Of a stretch of DNA of 64,000 nt, positions 9,780 to 17,663 are shown piece by piece. The translations under genes were made by a program, and so were the position numbers. Below the pieces are notes generated by a model. The model saw only the letters and a program-made list of their open reading frames with translations. It was not told the DNA's origin and made no database searches. Location of the stretch: NCBI RefSeq assembly GCF_026410505.1, contig NZ_JAPMIU010000002.1:62001-126000 (forward strand), given 5' to 3'. This stretch comes from Frateuria hangzhouensis (GTDB lineage: Bacteria; Pseudomonadota; Gammaproteobacteria; Xanthomonadales; Rhodanobacteraceae). Within the stretch, counting starts at the first letter, position 1. The number at the start of each line of letters is the position of its first letter.

Positions 9780-11069
9780 ATGCACCTGCAGGAACTGATC
9801 ATCACCTGGGCCACGCCGGTGTTCTTCGCCCTGATCGGCCTGGAGCTGCTGGTGGCGCGCTGGCGCGGCCGCTCGGTCTACCGCACGAACGACGCGATCA
9901 GCAGCATCGGGCTGGGTGTGATCTCGCAGGTCGCGGGCGTGTTCGGCAAGCTGCTATCGATCGGCATCTACGGTTGGGTCGCGTCGCACCTGGCGCCGCT
10001 GCAGCTTCCCGCCGACAGCGTCCTGGTGTGGGTGTCCGCGCTGCTGGCCTACGATTTCCTCTATTACTGGCTGCACCGCGCCGGGCACGAGGTGAACATC
10101 CTCTGGGCCGCGCACGTGGTGCATCACCAGAGCGAGCACTACAACCTCTCCACCGCGCTGCGCCAGACCGGCAGCGGCGTGCTGCTGGGCTGGCTGTTCT
10201 ACCTGCCGATGGCGCTGGCCGGCATCCCGGTCGAAGTGTTCGCGGTGGTCGCGTTGATCGACCTGCTTTACCAGTTCTGGGTGCACACCGAGCAGGTCGG
10301 CCGGCTGGGCTGGTTCGATCGCGTGTTCTGCTCGCCCTCCAACCATCGCGCGCACCACGCGGTGAACGATCGTTACCTGGACCGCAACTACGGCGGCATC
10401 CTGATCGTGTGGGACCGGTTGTTCGGCACCTTCGTGGAAGAAGACGACACCGACCCGCCGGTGTACGGCACGCGCGCTCCGCTACGCAGCTGGAACCCGC
10501 TGTGGGCCAATGCCGAGGTGTACTGGGCGTCGATGAAGGACGCGCGGCATGCGCGCCGCTGGCGCGACAAACTGCTGGTCTTCTTCAAGCCGCCGGGCTG
10601 GCGCCCGGCCGACGTCGCCGCGCGCTACCCCAAACCGGCCTTCGACATCGGCCGCGCGCGCTTCGACCCGCCGATGTCCCGTGCGCTCACGATCTACTGC
10701 CTGATGCAGTTCGCCCTGCTGCTGGGCATGGCCACGCACTTCCTCCACCTGAGCGCGAGCGCCAGCCTGCCGACGTTGTTGGCCTACGCGACCTATCTGG
10801 TCGGTAGCCTCACCGTGCTCGGCGCGCTGATGGAAGGTCGGCGCGCTGCGCGCTGGCTCGAGGCGCTTCGCGTGCTTGCCACCGCATGGCTGCCATGGGC
10901 AACCGGACGCTGGTTCGGCGTGGTCCAGCTCGATCCCGGTGTGGCGGACACGATGCTGGTGGTTTTCGGTTTCGCCGCGTTGGCGTTGCCCTGGCTCGCT
11001 CCGGTTCGTCCGTTCGCTACGGCACCGGACGCGGGCGCGAAAGGCCACACGGCTGGCACCGCGAACTGA
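9780..11069 (+). CDS. Sterol desaturase / fatty-acid hydroxylase family protein
   Basis: This membrane di-iron oxygenase family uses O2 to hydroxylate or desaturate lipid substrates. Three histidine clusters characteristic of the family are visible: HRAGH (residues 99-103), HVVHH (112-116) and HRAHH (189-193). Several hydrophobic helices surround them and an additional four-helix hydrophobic C-terminal portion extends the protein to 429 residues, longer than the minimal hydroxylase domain. The arrangement resembles alkylglycerol monooxygenase-like proteins, but the substrate is not determined. It stands alone between the receptor terminator and a repeat-bearing gap. Confidence 0.87.
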   Translation: MHLQELIITWATPVFFALIGLELLVARWRGRSVYRTNDAISSIGLGVISQVAGVFGKLLSIGIYGWVASHLAPLQLPADSVLVWVSALLAYDFLYYWLHRAGHEVNILWAAHVVHHQSEHYNLSTALRQTGSGVLLGWLFYLPMALAGIPVEVFAVVALIDLLYQFWVHTEQVGRLGWFDRVFCSPSNHRAHHAVNDRYLDRNYGGILIVWDRLFGTFVEEDDTDPPVYGTRAPLRSWNPLWANAEVYWASMKDARHARRWRDKLLVFFKPPGWRPADVAARYPKPAFDIGRARFDPPMSRALTIYCLMQFALLLGMATHFLHLSASASLPTLLAYATYLVGSLTVLGALMEGRRAARWLEALRVLATAWLPWATGRWFGVVQLDPGVADTMLVVFGFAALALPWLAPVRPFATAPDAGAKGHTAGTAN

Positions 11070-11145
11070 AGCCGGAATCTGCAGGTCGCGATTTGCTGCC
11101 AGACATTTTGTGAGGGCGCCTCGAATAAGCCTTTCGCGTGATATT

Positions 11146-11223
11146 TGTAGGCGCCCACTTGTGGGCGATGCTTTCGTCGCTGCGATCAGGCGTGAGGCCA
11201 TCGCCCACAAGTGGGCTCCTACA
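11146..11223. repeat. REP doublet, class A (copy 1)
   Basis: Two inverted copies of the GTAGGAGCCCACTTGTGGGC palindrome, the first with one substitution (GTAGGCGCCC), flank a 30-base spacer. The unit lies in the 351-base gap 11070-11420. The same doublet recurs near 45.0, 53.1 and 63.5 kb in this window. Such units are bacterial repetitive extragenic palindromes, usually mobilised by RAYT transposases; no RAYT gene is present here. Confidence 0.85.
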
Positions 11224-11362
11224 GTGGTCGCCGGAAGCTTGCAGAGCTTTTCGAGTTCCCCTGCCAGGTCGCTGCGGCACTCCTGCGTCCTTGAATCGGC
11301 GCTGTTCGTGCGGTCGCCGCGTTTCCGGAACGGCCCGACGGACACCACCACCCCACCATGGG

Positions 11363-11393
11363 TTGCAGCCACTTGCAAGCTCCACGTTATGAT
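11363..11393 (+). promoter_or_regulatory. Candidate promoter for the amino-acid permease gene
   Basis: TTGCAG (11363-11368) and TATGAT (11388-11393) are spaced 19 bases apart, with the -10 lying 27 bases before the permease ATG. The -10 is good; the spacing is slightly long. Confidence 0.4.
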
Positions 11394-11420
11394 CGGGGCT
11401 TGTTTTCAAGGGGACATCCG

Positions 11421-12974
11421 ATGGGTTTTCTTTCCAGGCTCGTCCGCCGCAAGTCGGTTCAACAACTTCAATCCGAGGCCGGCGGGTCGAAGGATTTCCG
11501 GCGCACCATGGGCGTATGGCAGCTGACCGCCATCGGCGTGGGCGCCATCGTCGGCGTCGGCGTGTTCGTGCTGGCGCCCAACGAGGCCGCGCTGAACGCC
11601 GGCCCCGCCATCATCCTGAGCTTCCTGGTCGCCGGCATCGGCAGTGCCTGCGCCGCGCTGGCCTATGCCGAGTTCGCCGGCATGATTCCGGTCACCGGCA
11701 GCGCCTATACCTACGGCTACGCCGTGCTGGGCGAGTTGCCGGCGTGGATCATCGGCTGGGACCTGCTGGTCGAGTACGCGCTGATCGTGGGCGTGGTGGC
11801 GGCCGGTACATCCAATTACCTGCAATCGCTGATCATCCAGGTGACCGGTCTGCATCTGCCGGTCTGGCTGCAGGGCGCCTACGATCCGGCACAGCCGGAC
11901 AGCGGCAAGGTAGTCAACCTGATCGCGGTGATCGTGGCGCTGGGGATCTCCTGGATCCAGATCATGCGCACCGAGGTCGGCGCGCGCTTCAACACCATCG
12001 TGGTGACCATGAAGGTGATCGGCGTACTGGTGGTCATCGTGGTGGGTGCGTTCTTCGTGCATGCGTCCAACTGGACCCCGTTCATCCCCGACCTCATCCA
12101 CAATCCGCTCGCGACCGGCGGCACGCGCTACGGCTGGGACGGCGTGCTGGCCGCGGCGAGCATCGTGTTCTTCGCGGTGTTCGGCTACGACACGCTGACC
12201 ACCGCGGCCGAGGAATCGAAAAACCCGCAGCGCGACCTGCCATTGGCGGTAATCGCCTCGCTGGGCATCTCGATGGTGATGTACCTGGCGATCTCGCTGA
12301 TCCTGACGGGCATGGTGCCCTACAACGGCTGCGTCGATCCCACGCAGGCGGCCGGTCAGTGCACCAGCGGGATGATTCTGGCCAGCCAGGCGCCGGTCAG
12401 CGCCGTGTTCGAGGCACGCGGCCTGCACTGGGTCAGCGGCATCATCGACCTGGCCGCGGTGTGCGGTATCGCCAGCGTGGTGTTCGCCTTCATGCTGGGC
12501 GCCTCGCGCATCTGGTTTGCGCTGGCCCGCGACGGCCTGCTGCCGCGCTGGTTCGCCAAGGTGCACCCCACCTACGGCACGCCGTACCGGCCGACCATGC
12601 TGCTGGGCATCTTCACCGCGCTGGCCGCCGGCCTGCTGCCGATCCGCGAGCTGGCCGAACTGGTGAACATCGGCACGTTGTCGGCGTTCATCGTGATCTG
12701 CGCCTCGGTGCTGATCCTGCGCATCACCCAGCCGAACCTGGAACGCCGTTTCCGCACGCCGGCGCTGTGGCTGCTCGCCCCGCTGGGCATTGTGTTCTCG
12801 CTGTTCCTGATCATCGGCTGGCCGTGGATGACCGAAGGCCACTTCCACATGATCGGCGGCCTGGACATGGTCACCATCTGGCGCTTCCTGATCTGGATGG
12901 GCATCGGCCTGGTGATCTACTTCGCCTACGGCATGCGCAACAGCCGGCTGGGGCGCGAGAACGCCGGCGGCTGA
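11421..12974 (+). CDS. APC-superfamily amino-acid permease
   Basis: This is an inner-membrane secondary transporter of 517 residues with about twelve hydrophobic helices. The first helix contains GVGAIVGVGVFVLAP, the glycine-rich substrate-binding segment of the amino acid-polyamine-organocation superfamily, and AGMIPVTGSAYTYGYAVLGE is the conserved helix 3 region of cationic amino-acid transporter (CAT/YfnA-like) members. The start at ATG 11421 is supported by AAGGGGA (11408-11414) six bases upstream. A strong hairpin follows the stop codon, so it appears to be monocistronic. Substrate specificity is not shown by the sequence. Confidence 0.9.
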   Translation: MGFLSRLVRRKSVQQLQSEAGGSKDFRRTMGVWQLTAIGVGAIVGVGVFVLAPNEAALNAGPAIILSFLVAGIGSACAALAYAEFAGMIPVTGSAYTYGYAVLGELPAWIIGWDLLVEYALIVGVVAAGTSNYLQSLIIQVTGLHLPVWLQGAYDPAQPDSGKVVNLIAVIVALGISWIQIMRTEVGARFNTIVVTMKVIGVLVVIVVGAFFVHASNWTPFIPDLIHNPLATGGTRYGWDGVLAAASIVFFAVFGYDTLTTAAEESKNPQRDLPLAVIASLGISMVMYLAISLILTGMVPYNGCVDPTQAAGQCTSGMILASQAPVSAVFEARGLHWVSGIIDLAAVCGIASVVFAFMLGASRIWFALARDGLLPRWFAKVHPTYGTPYRPTMLLGIFTALAAGLLPIRELAELVNIGTLSAFIVICASVLILRITQPNLERRFRTPALWLLAPLGIVFSLFLIIGWPWMTEGHFHMIGGLDMVTIWRFLIWMGIGLVIYFAYGMRNSRLGRENAGG

Positions 12975-12995
12975 GTTCGAACCGCCGTGATCCTC

Positions 12996-13033
12996 CACGA
13001 AGGCCCCCGCGGAAGCGGGGGCCTTCGTGCTTT
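12996..13033. terminator. Strong stem-loop terminator after the permease gene
   Basis: A perfect 15-bp stem (CACGAAGGCCCCCGC / GCGGGGGCCTTCGTG) with a GGAA loop is followed by CTTT. It lies 21 bases after the stop codon. The short T-run makes it weaker than the stem suggests. Confidence 0.8.
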
Positions 13034-13252
13034 GCGCTGTCCCCGGCAGGGGATTGCCGGTGAAAGGCGCCCGCCGCCCTGGGCCGCCTCGCATCGCGCA
13101 GCCTGCCGCTTGCCGTGACCTCTGGCAGGGGGAGGGGCGTGACCTCTGTCCTACCATCGGATGACTGCCGTGTCGGCCGCCGGGTTGCGATCCGGGCCGG
13201 CACGCCAGGCGGCGGCGCGACGCGTCGGCCGCTGTTCGCCAGGGGAGTGTGA

Positions 13253-15151
13253 GTGAAAGACGTTCGTTCGAAGCTGTTGGTGGTTGCGCTGGGCGCGGCC
13301 TTCTCGTGGGCTGCGCAGGCGGGCCAGGTGCCGGCGAAAGACGTGCCCTATCCGGGCATGCTGACGCTGAAGGTGGACCTTTCCGACGCACCGAAGAAGA
13401 TTTTCCGCGTGCACGAAACCATCCCGGCCAAGCCGGGCGCGTTCACGCTGTACTACCCCCAGTGGATTCCCGGCGAACACTCGCCTTCGGGCCCGATCGA
13501 CAACCTCGCCGGCCTGGTGATCACCGCCAACGGCAAGCGCGTGCCGTGGCGTCGCGACTTGCGCGATATGTACACGCTGCACCTGGACGTGCCCGAGGGC
13601 GCCGATGCACTCGAGCTCGATTTCCAGTTCCTCTCGCCGGGCGAGGGCGGCCAGTTCGGCGCCAGCCCGTCGTCCACGCCGAACCTGGTGGACCTGGAAT
13701 TCAACCAGGTGGCGTTCTATCCGGCCGGCTACTACACGCGGCAGATCCGGATCCAGCCGACCGTGACGCTGCCCGCGGGCTGGCAGTTCGCCAGCGCGAT
13801 GGAGGTGCTCTCGCGCGACGGCGCCAGCACCACCTTCAAGCCGCTCAGCTTCAACAACTTCGTCGATTCCCCGCTGGTCGCCGGCGTGCACTTCAACCGC
13901 GTGGATCTGAATCCCGGCGGCGACGTGCCGGTGCACCTGACCGTGGTGGCCGACGAGGCCGACCAGGTGAAGCTTTCCGGCGAACAGCTCAAGCAGCACC
14001 GCGCGCTGGTCGACCAGACCGGAAAGCTGTTCGGCGCGCACCACTACGAGCACTACGACTTCCTGCTCACCCTGTCCGACCACACCGGCCACTTCGGCCT
14101 GGAGCATCACCAGTCCAGTGACGACCGCCTGCCGGCGGACATGCTGGGCGACGACTCGCTCTACACCCTGGCCGCCGACCTGATGCCGCACGAATACGTG
14201 CACTCCTGGTGTGGCAAGTTCCGCCGCCCGGCCAAGCTGTGGGCGCCGGACTTCAACACGGTCGAGGAAGACGACCTGCTGTGGGTCTACGAAGGCCTGA
14301 CCGACTACTGGGCCGGCGTGCTCACCGCCCGTTCGGGCATGTGGACGGCCGCGCAGTACCGCGATTCGATGGCCAGCATCGCCGCGGCCATGTCCGCGCG
14401 CACCGGCCGTTCGTGGCGTTCGCTGCAGGACACCGCCGACGCCGCGCCGCTGACCTACTTCGGTGGCGGCGGCTGGGCCAACTACCGCCGCGGCACCGAT
14501 TTCTATCCCGAAGGCCAGCTGTTGTGGCTGGACGTGGACACGCAGATCCGCGCGCTCTCCGGCGGCAGCCATTCGCTGGACGACTTCGCCCGCGCCTTCT
14601 TCGGCATGGACGACGGCAGCTACGTCACCCGCACTTACACGTTCGACGACGTGGTCGACGGCCTGAACCAGGTGCAGCCCTACGACTGGAAGACCTTCCT
14701 GCGTACGCGGCTGGACTACACTGGCGATGCGCTACCCGAGCATGGCATCGCCCGCGGCGGCTGGAAGCTGGTCTACACCGACACGCCCAACGCGCAAGCC
14801 AAGGCGGCCGAGTCGTTCCGCCACAACGTCAACCTGGCCCATTCGCTGGGGCTGTCCGCGTCCAAAAGCGGCAACATCTACGACGTGCAATGGGACGGTC
14901 CGGCGTTCCGCGCCGGCCTGGTGCCGGGCCTTGCCATCGTCGCGGTCAACGGCAAGGACTTCTCGCCCGAGCGCCTGAAGGACGCCGTGGCCGCCGCGAA
15001 AACCGCCAAGGCGCCGATCGATTTGCTGGTCAAGAACGTGGACGTCTACACCACCGTCAAGGTGGACTACCACGGGGGCCTGAAATACCCGCATCTGGTC
15101 CGCGCCGATGGCAAGGACCGGCTGACCGCGATCACCACCCCGCGCAAGTAA
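13253..15151 (+). CDS. M61-family peptidase with PDZ domain (first of a tandem pair)
   Basis: This is a zinc metallopeptidase related to glycyl aminopeptidase. The GTG start at 13253 is chosen because AGGGGAG lies five bases upstream and an in-frame stop precedes it. A signal peptide ends in AAQAG, so it acts in the periplasm or outside. The zinc site is HEYVH (His313, Glu314, His317) with the downstream WVYEGLTDYW carrying the third ligand. A PDZ domain occupies the C-terminal fifth, where NIYDVQWDGPAFRAGLVPG is typical. The protein is 632 residues long, exactly the length of its downstream paralogue. Confidence 0.92.
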   Translation: MKDVRSKLLVVALGAAFSWAAQAGQVPAKDVPYPGMLTLKVDLSDAPKKIFRVHETIPAKPGAFTLYYPQWIPGEHSPSGPIDNLAGLVITANGKRVPWRRDLRDMYTLHLDVPEGADALELDFQFLSPGEGGQFGASPSSTPNLVDLEFNQVAFYPAGYYTRQIRIQPTVTLPAGWQFASAMEVLSRDGASTTFKPLSFNNFVDSPLVAGVHFNRVDLNPGGDVPVHLTVVADEADQVKLSGEQLKQHRALVDQTGKLFGAHHYEHYDFLLTLSDHTGHFGLEHHQSSDDRLPADMLGDDSLYTLAADLMPHEYVHSWCGKFRRPAKLWAPDFNTVEEDDLLWVYEGLTDYWAGVLTARSGMWTAAQYRDSMASIAAAMSARTGRSWRSLQDTADAAPLTYFGGGGWANYRRGTDFYPEGQLLWLDVDTQIRALSGGSHSLDDFARAFFGMDDGSYVTRTYTFDDVVDGLNQVQPYDWKTFLRTRLDYTGDALPEHGIARGGWKLVYTDTPNAQAKAAESFRHNVNLAHSLGLSASKSGNIYDVQWDGPAFRAGLVPGLAIVAVNGKDFSPERLKDAVAAAKTAKAPIDLLVKNVDVYTTVKVDYHGGLKYPHLVRADGKDRLTAITTPRK

Positions 15152-15178
15152 CCCAGGCAACCAACCCATCCACCCCTC

Positions 15179-15277
15179 ACCGTTCGTCCTGAACGCAGGC
15201 CCAAAGGGCCGAAGTCGAAGGACCGGCGCGCGGCGAATGTCTTTCGACTTCGCTGCGCCACGCTCAGGAAGAACGGT
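15179..15277. repeat. Intergenic imperfect inverted repeat (GTTCGTCCTGA type)
   Basis: ACCGTTCGTCCTGAACGCAG at the left is mirrored by CTCAGGAAGAACGGT at the right, with GAAGTCGAAGGAC / CTTTCGACTTCG inside. This matches the general form of a repeat common in Xanthomonadales and other high-GC bacteria. It fills most of the gap between the two M61 genes and could separate their expression. Confidence 0.65.
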
Positions 15278-15311
15278 CAAGTTCGAGCACCACCACCGGA
15301 GAGTCCCTTCC

Positions 15312-17210
15312 GTGAAAACCAAGCCCCTCGCATCCGCCCTTCTGGCCGCCGGCTTCGCGCTGGTCGCCATGCCCGCCTTCGCCGACGTGCCGCCGCCGAA
15401 GGACGTGCCCTTCAACGGCACCCTCAAGATCGAAGTGGACGCCACCGACATCGCGCACCGCGTGTTCCGCGTCCATGAAACCATCCCGGCCCAGGCCGGG
15501 CCGTTGACGCTGCTCTACCCGCAGTGGATCCCCGGCCACCATTCGCCGACCGGCCCGATCGACAAGTTCGCCGGCCTGGTGGTGAAGGCCAACGGCAAGG
15601 TGCTGCCGTGGAAGCGCGACCCGCTCAACGTCTATGCCTTCCACGTCGACGTGCCGCAGGGCGCGAGCGAGGTGCACGCCTACTTTGAATTCCTCTCGCC
15701 GCAGGACAAGCGCCAGGGCCGCGTCGTGATGACGCCGGAAATGCTCAACCTGCAGTGGGACGTCGTCTCGCTCTATCCGGCCGGCTACAACACCAACAAC
15801 ATCACGGCCCAGGCCAGCGCCACCTATCCGAAGGGCTGGAAGGCCGCCACCGCGCTGGAGGTGGCCTCCACCGACGGCAACACGGTCACCTACAAGCCGA
15901 TCGACTACACCAACCTGGTCGACTCGCCGGTGTTCGCCGGCAAGTACTTCAAGCGCGTGGACCTGGACCCGGGCGCCAAGGTGCCGGTGTTTCTGAACCT
16001 CGTCGCCGACGATCCGAAGTACCTCGAATTCACGCCCGAGCAGATCAAGCCGCATCGCGAGCTGATCCAGCAGATGTACAAGCTCTACGGCGCGCACCAC
16101 TACGACCACTACGACTTCCTGGTCTCGCTCACCGAAAAGATGAGCGGCATCGGCCTGGAGCACCACCGCTCCAGCGAAGACGGCCTGAGCGCCGACTACT
16201 TCACCGAGTGGGACAAGAACGTCTACGCGCGCGACCTGTTCTCGCACGAGTTCAACCACTCCTGGGACGGCAAGTACCGTCGCGGCGCCGACCTGACCAC
16301 GCCCAACTACAATGTGCCGATGGGCGACACCCTGCTGTGGGTGTACGAAGGCCAGACCCAGTTCTGGGGCAACGTGATCGCCGCCCGCTCCGGCCTGTGG
16401 AACAAGGACGAGACGCTGGACATGTTCGCGCTGGTCGCCGCCACCTACGACAAGGGCCGCCCGGGCCTGGCCAGCTGGCGCAACGTGCAGGACACCACCA
16501 ACGACCCGACCATCGCCCAACGCAGCCCGCTGCCGTACCGCAACTACCAGTCCAGCGAGGACTACTACTCCGCCGGCGCGATGATCTGGCTGGACGTCGA
16601 CGGCAAGCTGCGCGAGCTGTCGCACGGCAAGAAGAAGATCGACGACTTCGCCCGCGCGTTCTTCGGCATGAACAACGGTGACTGGAGCGTCAACACCTAC
16701 ACCTTCGAGGACGTGGTCAAGACCCTCAACGACATCGCGCCGTACGACTGGTCCAGCTACCTGCGCAAGCGCCTGGACGACCACGGCCCGCTGATCGGCG
16801 GCATCGCCTCGCACGGCTGGAAGCTGGTCTACACCGACAAGCCCTCCAAGGCGGTCAAGGCGATGGAATCGCGCCGCCACTTCACCGACATGACCTACTC
16901 GCTGGGCCTGTCGCTCGGCAAGGACGGCTCCATCGCCGACGTGCTGTGGGACGGCCCCGCGTTCAAGGCCGGCCTGTCGCCCGCGATGACGGTCGTGGCG
17001 GTCAACGGCAAGGAATTCTCCGGCGACGCGGTCAAGGACGCGGTCACCGCCGCGGCGAAGAACAAGAACCAGCCGGTGGAACTGCTGGTGAAGAACTTCG
17101 ACGAGTACAAGACCGTCCGCATCGACTACCACGACGGCCTCAAGTACCCGCACCTGGTCCGCGACAAGAGCAAGCCCGACACCCTGTCGGACCTGATCAA
17201 GCCGCTCTAA
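15312..17210 (+). CDS. M61-family peptidase with PDZ domain (second of a tandem pair)
   Basis: This is the paralogue of the preceding gene, also 632 residues. The GTG at 15312 is the best start: it is preceded by GGAGAG and opens directly into a signal peptide ending in AMPAFAD. The zinc motif is HEFNH (His312, Glu313, His316), followed by WVYEGQTQFW. The PDZ domain contains SIADVLWDGPAFKAGLSP, almost matching its neighbour. The two proteins keep matching segments throughout, such as FRVHETIPA, PQWIPG and YGAHHY or FGAHHY, which indicates an old tandem duplication. Differences around the HExxH motif suggest distinct peptide preferences. Confidence 0.92.
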   Translation: MKTKPLASALLAAGFALVAMPAFADVPPPKDVPFNGTLKIEVDATDIAHRVFRVHETIPAQAGPLTLLYPQWIPGHHSPTGPIDKFAGLVVKANGKVLPWKRDPLNVYAFHVDVPQGASEVHAYFEFLSPQDKRQGRVVMTPEMLNLQWDVVSLYPAGYNTNNITAQASATYPKGWKAATALEVASTDGNTVTYKPIDYTNLVDSPVFAGKYFKRVDLDPGAKVPVFLNLVADDPKYLEFTPEQIKPHRELIQQMYKLYGAHHYDHYDFLVSLTEKMSGIGLEHHRSSEDGLSADYFTEWDKNVYARDLFSHEFNHSWDGKYRRGADLTTPNYNVPMGDTLLWVYEGQTQFWGNVIAARSGLWNKDETLDMFALVAATYDKGRPGLASWRNVQDTTNDPTIAQRSPLPYRNYQSSEDYYSAGAMIWLDVDGKLRELSHGKKKIDDFARAFFGMNNGDWSVNTYTFEDVVKTLNDIAPYDWSSYLRKRLDDHGPLIGGIASHGWKLVYTDKPSKAVKAMESRRHFTDMTYSLGLSLGKDGSIADVLWDGPAFKAGLSPAMTVVAVNGKEFSGDAVKDAVTAAAKNKNQPVELLVKNFDEYKTVRIDYHDGLKYPHLVRDKSKPDTLSDLIKPL

Positions 17211-17221
17211 CCCGCTCCGCT

Positions 17222-17322
17222 CCCTCTCCCCTCCGGGGAGAGGGCCGGGGTGAGGGGCCAAGGCTTGCCAAGGCCCCGATCGAAAGCCAAGAACCAAAGC
17301 CCCTCTCCCGTCGGGAGAGGGG
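17222..17322. repeat. Two CTCTCCC...GGGAGAG hairpins in tandem
   Basis: CCCTCTCCCC-TCC-GGGGAGAGGG (17222-17244) and CCCCTCTCCCGTCGGGAGAGGGG (17300-17322) are two copies of a hairpin family also found at 40148-40172 and 42955-42979. They lie in the 286-base gap between the second M61 gene and tRNA-Arg. There is no T-run, so these are better read as extragenic palindromes than as terminators. Confidence 0.7.
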
Positions 17323-17440
17323 TTGGGGAGAGGGTCCGGAAGAACCTCAGCAGCACGCGTCGCCTGCACCCCACCCGCCCTCCGGGCACCCTCTCCCGCT
17401 GGAAGAGGGAACCCCCATGAACCACCCCACCCAACTCCGC

Positions 17441-17446
17441 TATACT
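17441..17446 (+). promoter_or_regulatory. Candidate -10 element for tRNA-Arg
   Basis: TATACT lies about 50 bases before the mature tRNA 5' end. The region 17 bases upstream (TGAACC) is only a weak -35. Confidence 0.35.
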
Positions 17447-17496
17447 GCCCGTCCGCCGAGGATCCACCCGATCCCCCGCGCACGCCGCAACACCAC

Positions 17497-17573
17497 GCGC
17501 CTGTAGCTCAGCCGGATAGAGTAGTGGCTTCCGAAGCCATTGGTCGGGGGTTCGAATCCCTCCAGGCGCGCCA
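17497..17573 (+). tRNA. tRNA-Arg (anticodon CCG), CCA encoded
   Basis: The 7-bp acceptor stem GCGCCTG / CAGGCGC, the D-arm TAGCTCAGCCGGATAGAGTA, the anticodon loop TTCCGAA with CCG at 17531-17533 and the T-loop GTTCGAATCCC fit a cloverleaf of 77 nucleotides including the encoded CCA. It reads CGG codons. The 3' end lies 90 bases before the defence island, a common position for island insertion, although no duplicated 3' end was found on the far side. Confidence 0.97.
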
Positions 17574-17663
17574 TTTCCTGGTTCAAACGACACCTCACCG
17601 AGGTCGACGACATCGCTCGTCCCTGAGTCCCTGCGCTAGTATCGGTGAAAGGGGAACACCGGG

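Noticed and set aside
15264-17483. Antisense frame of 739 codons opposite the second M61 gene
   Set aside because: Composition is that of a shadow frame (Val/Asp/Arg/Gly repeats from reversed codons) and it runs through the intergenic repeats.
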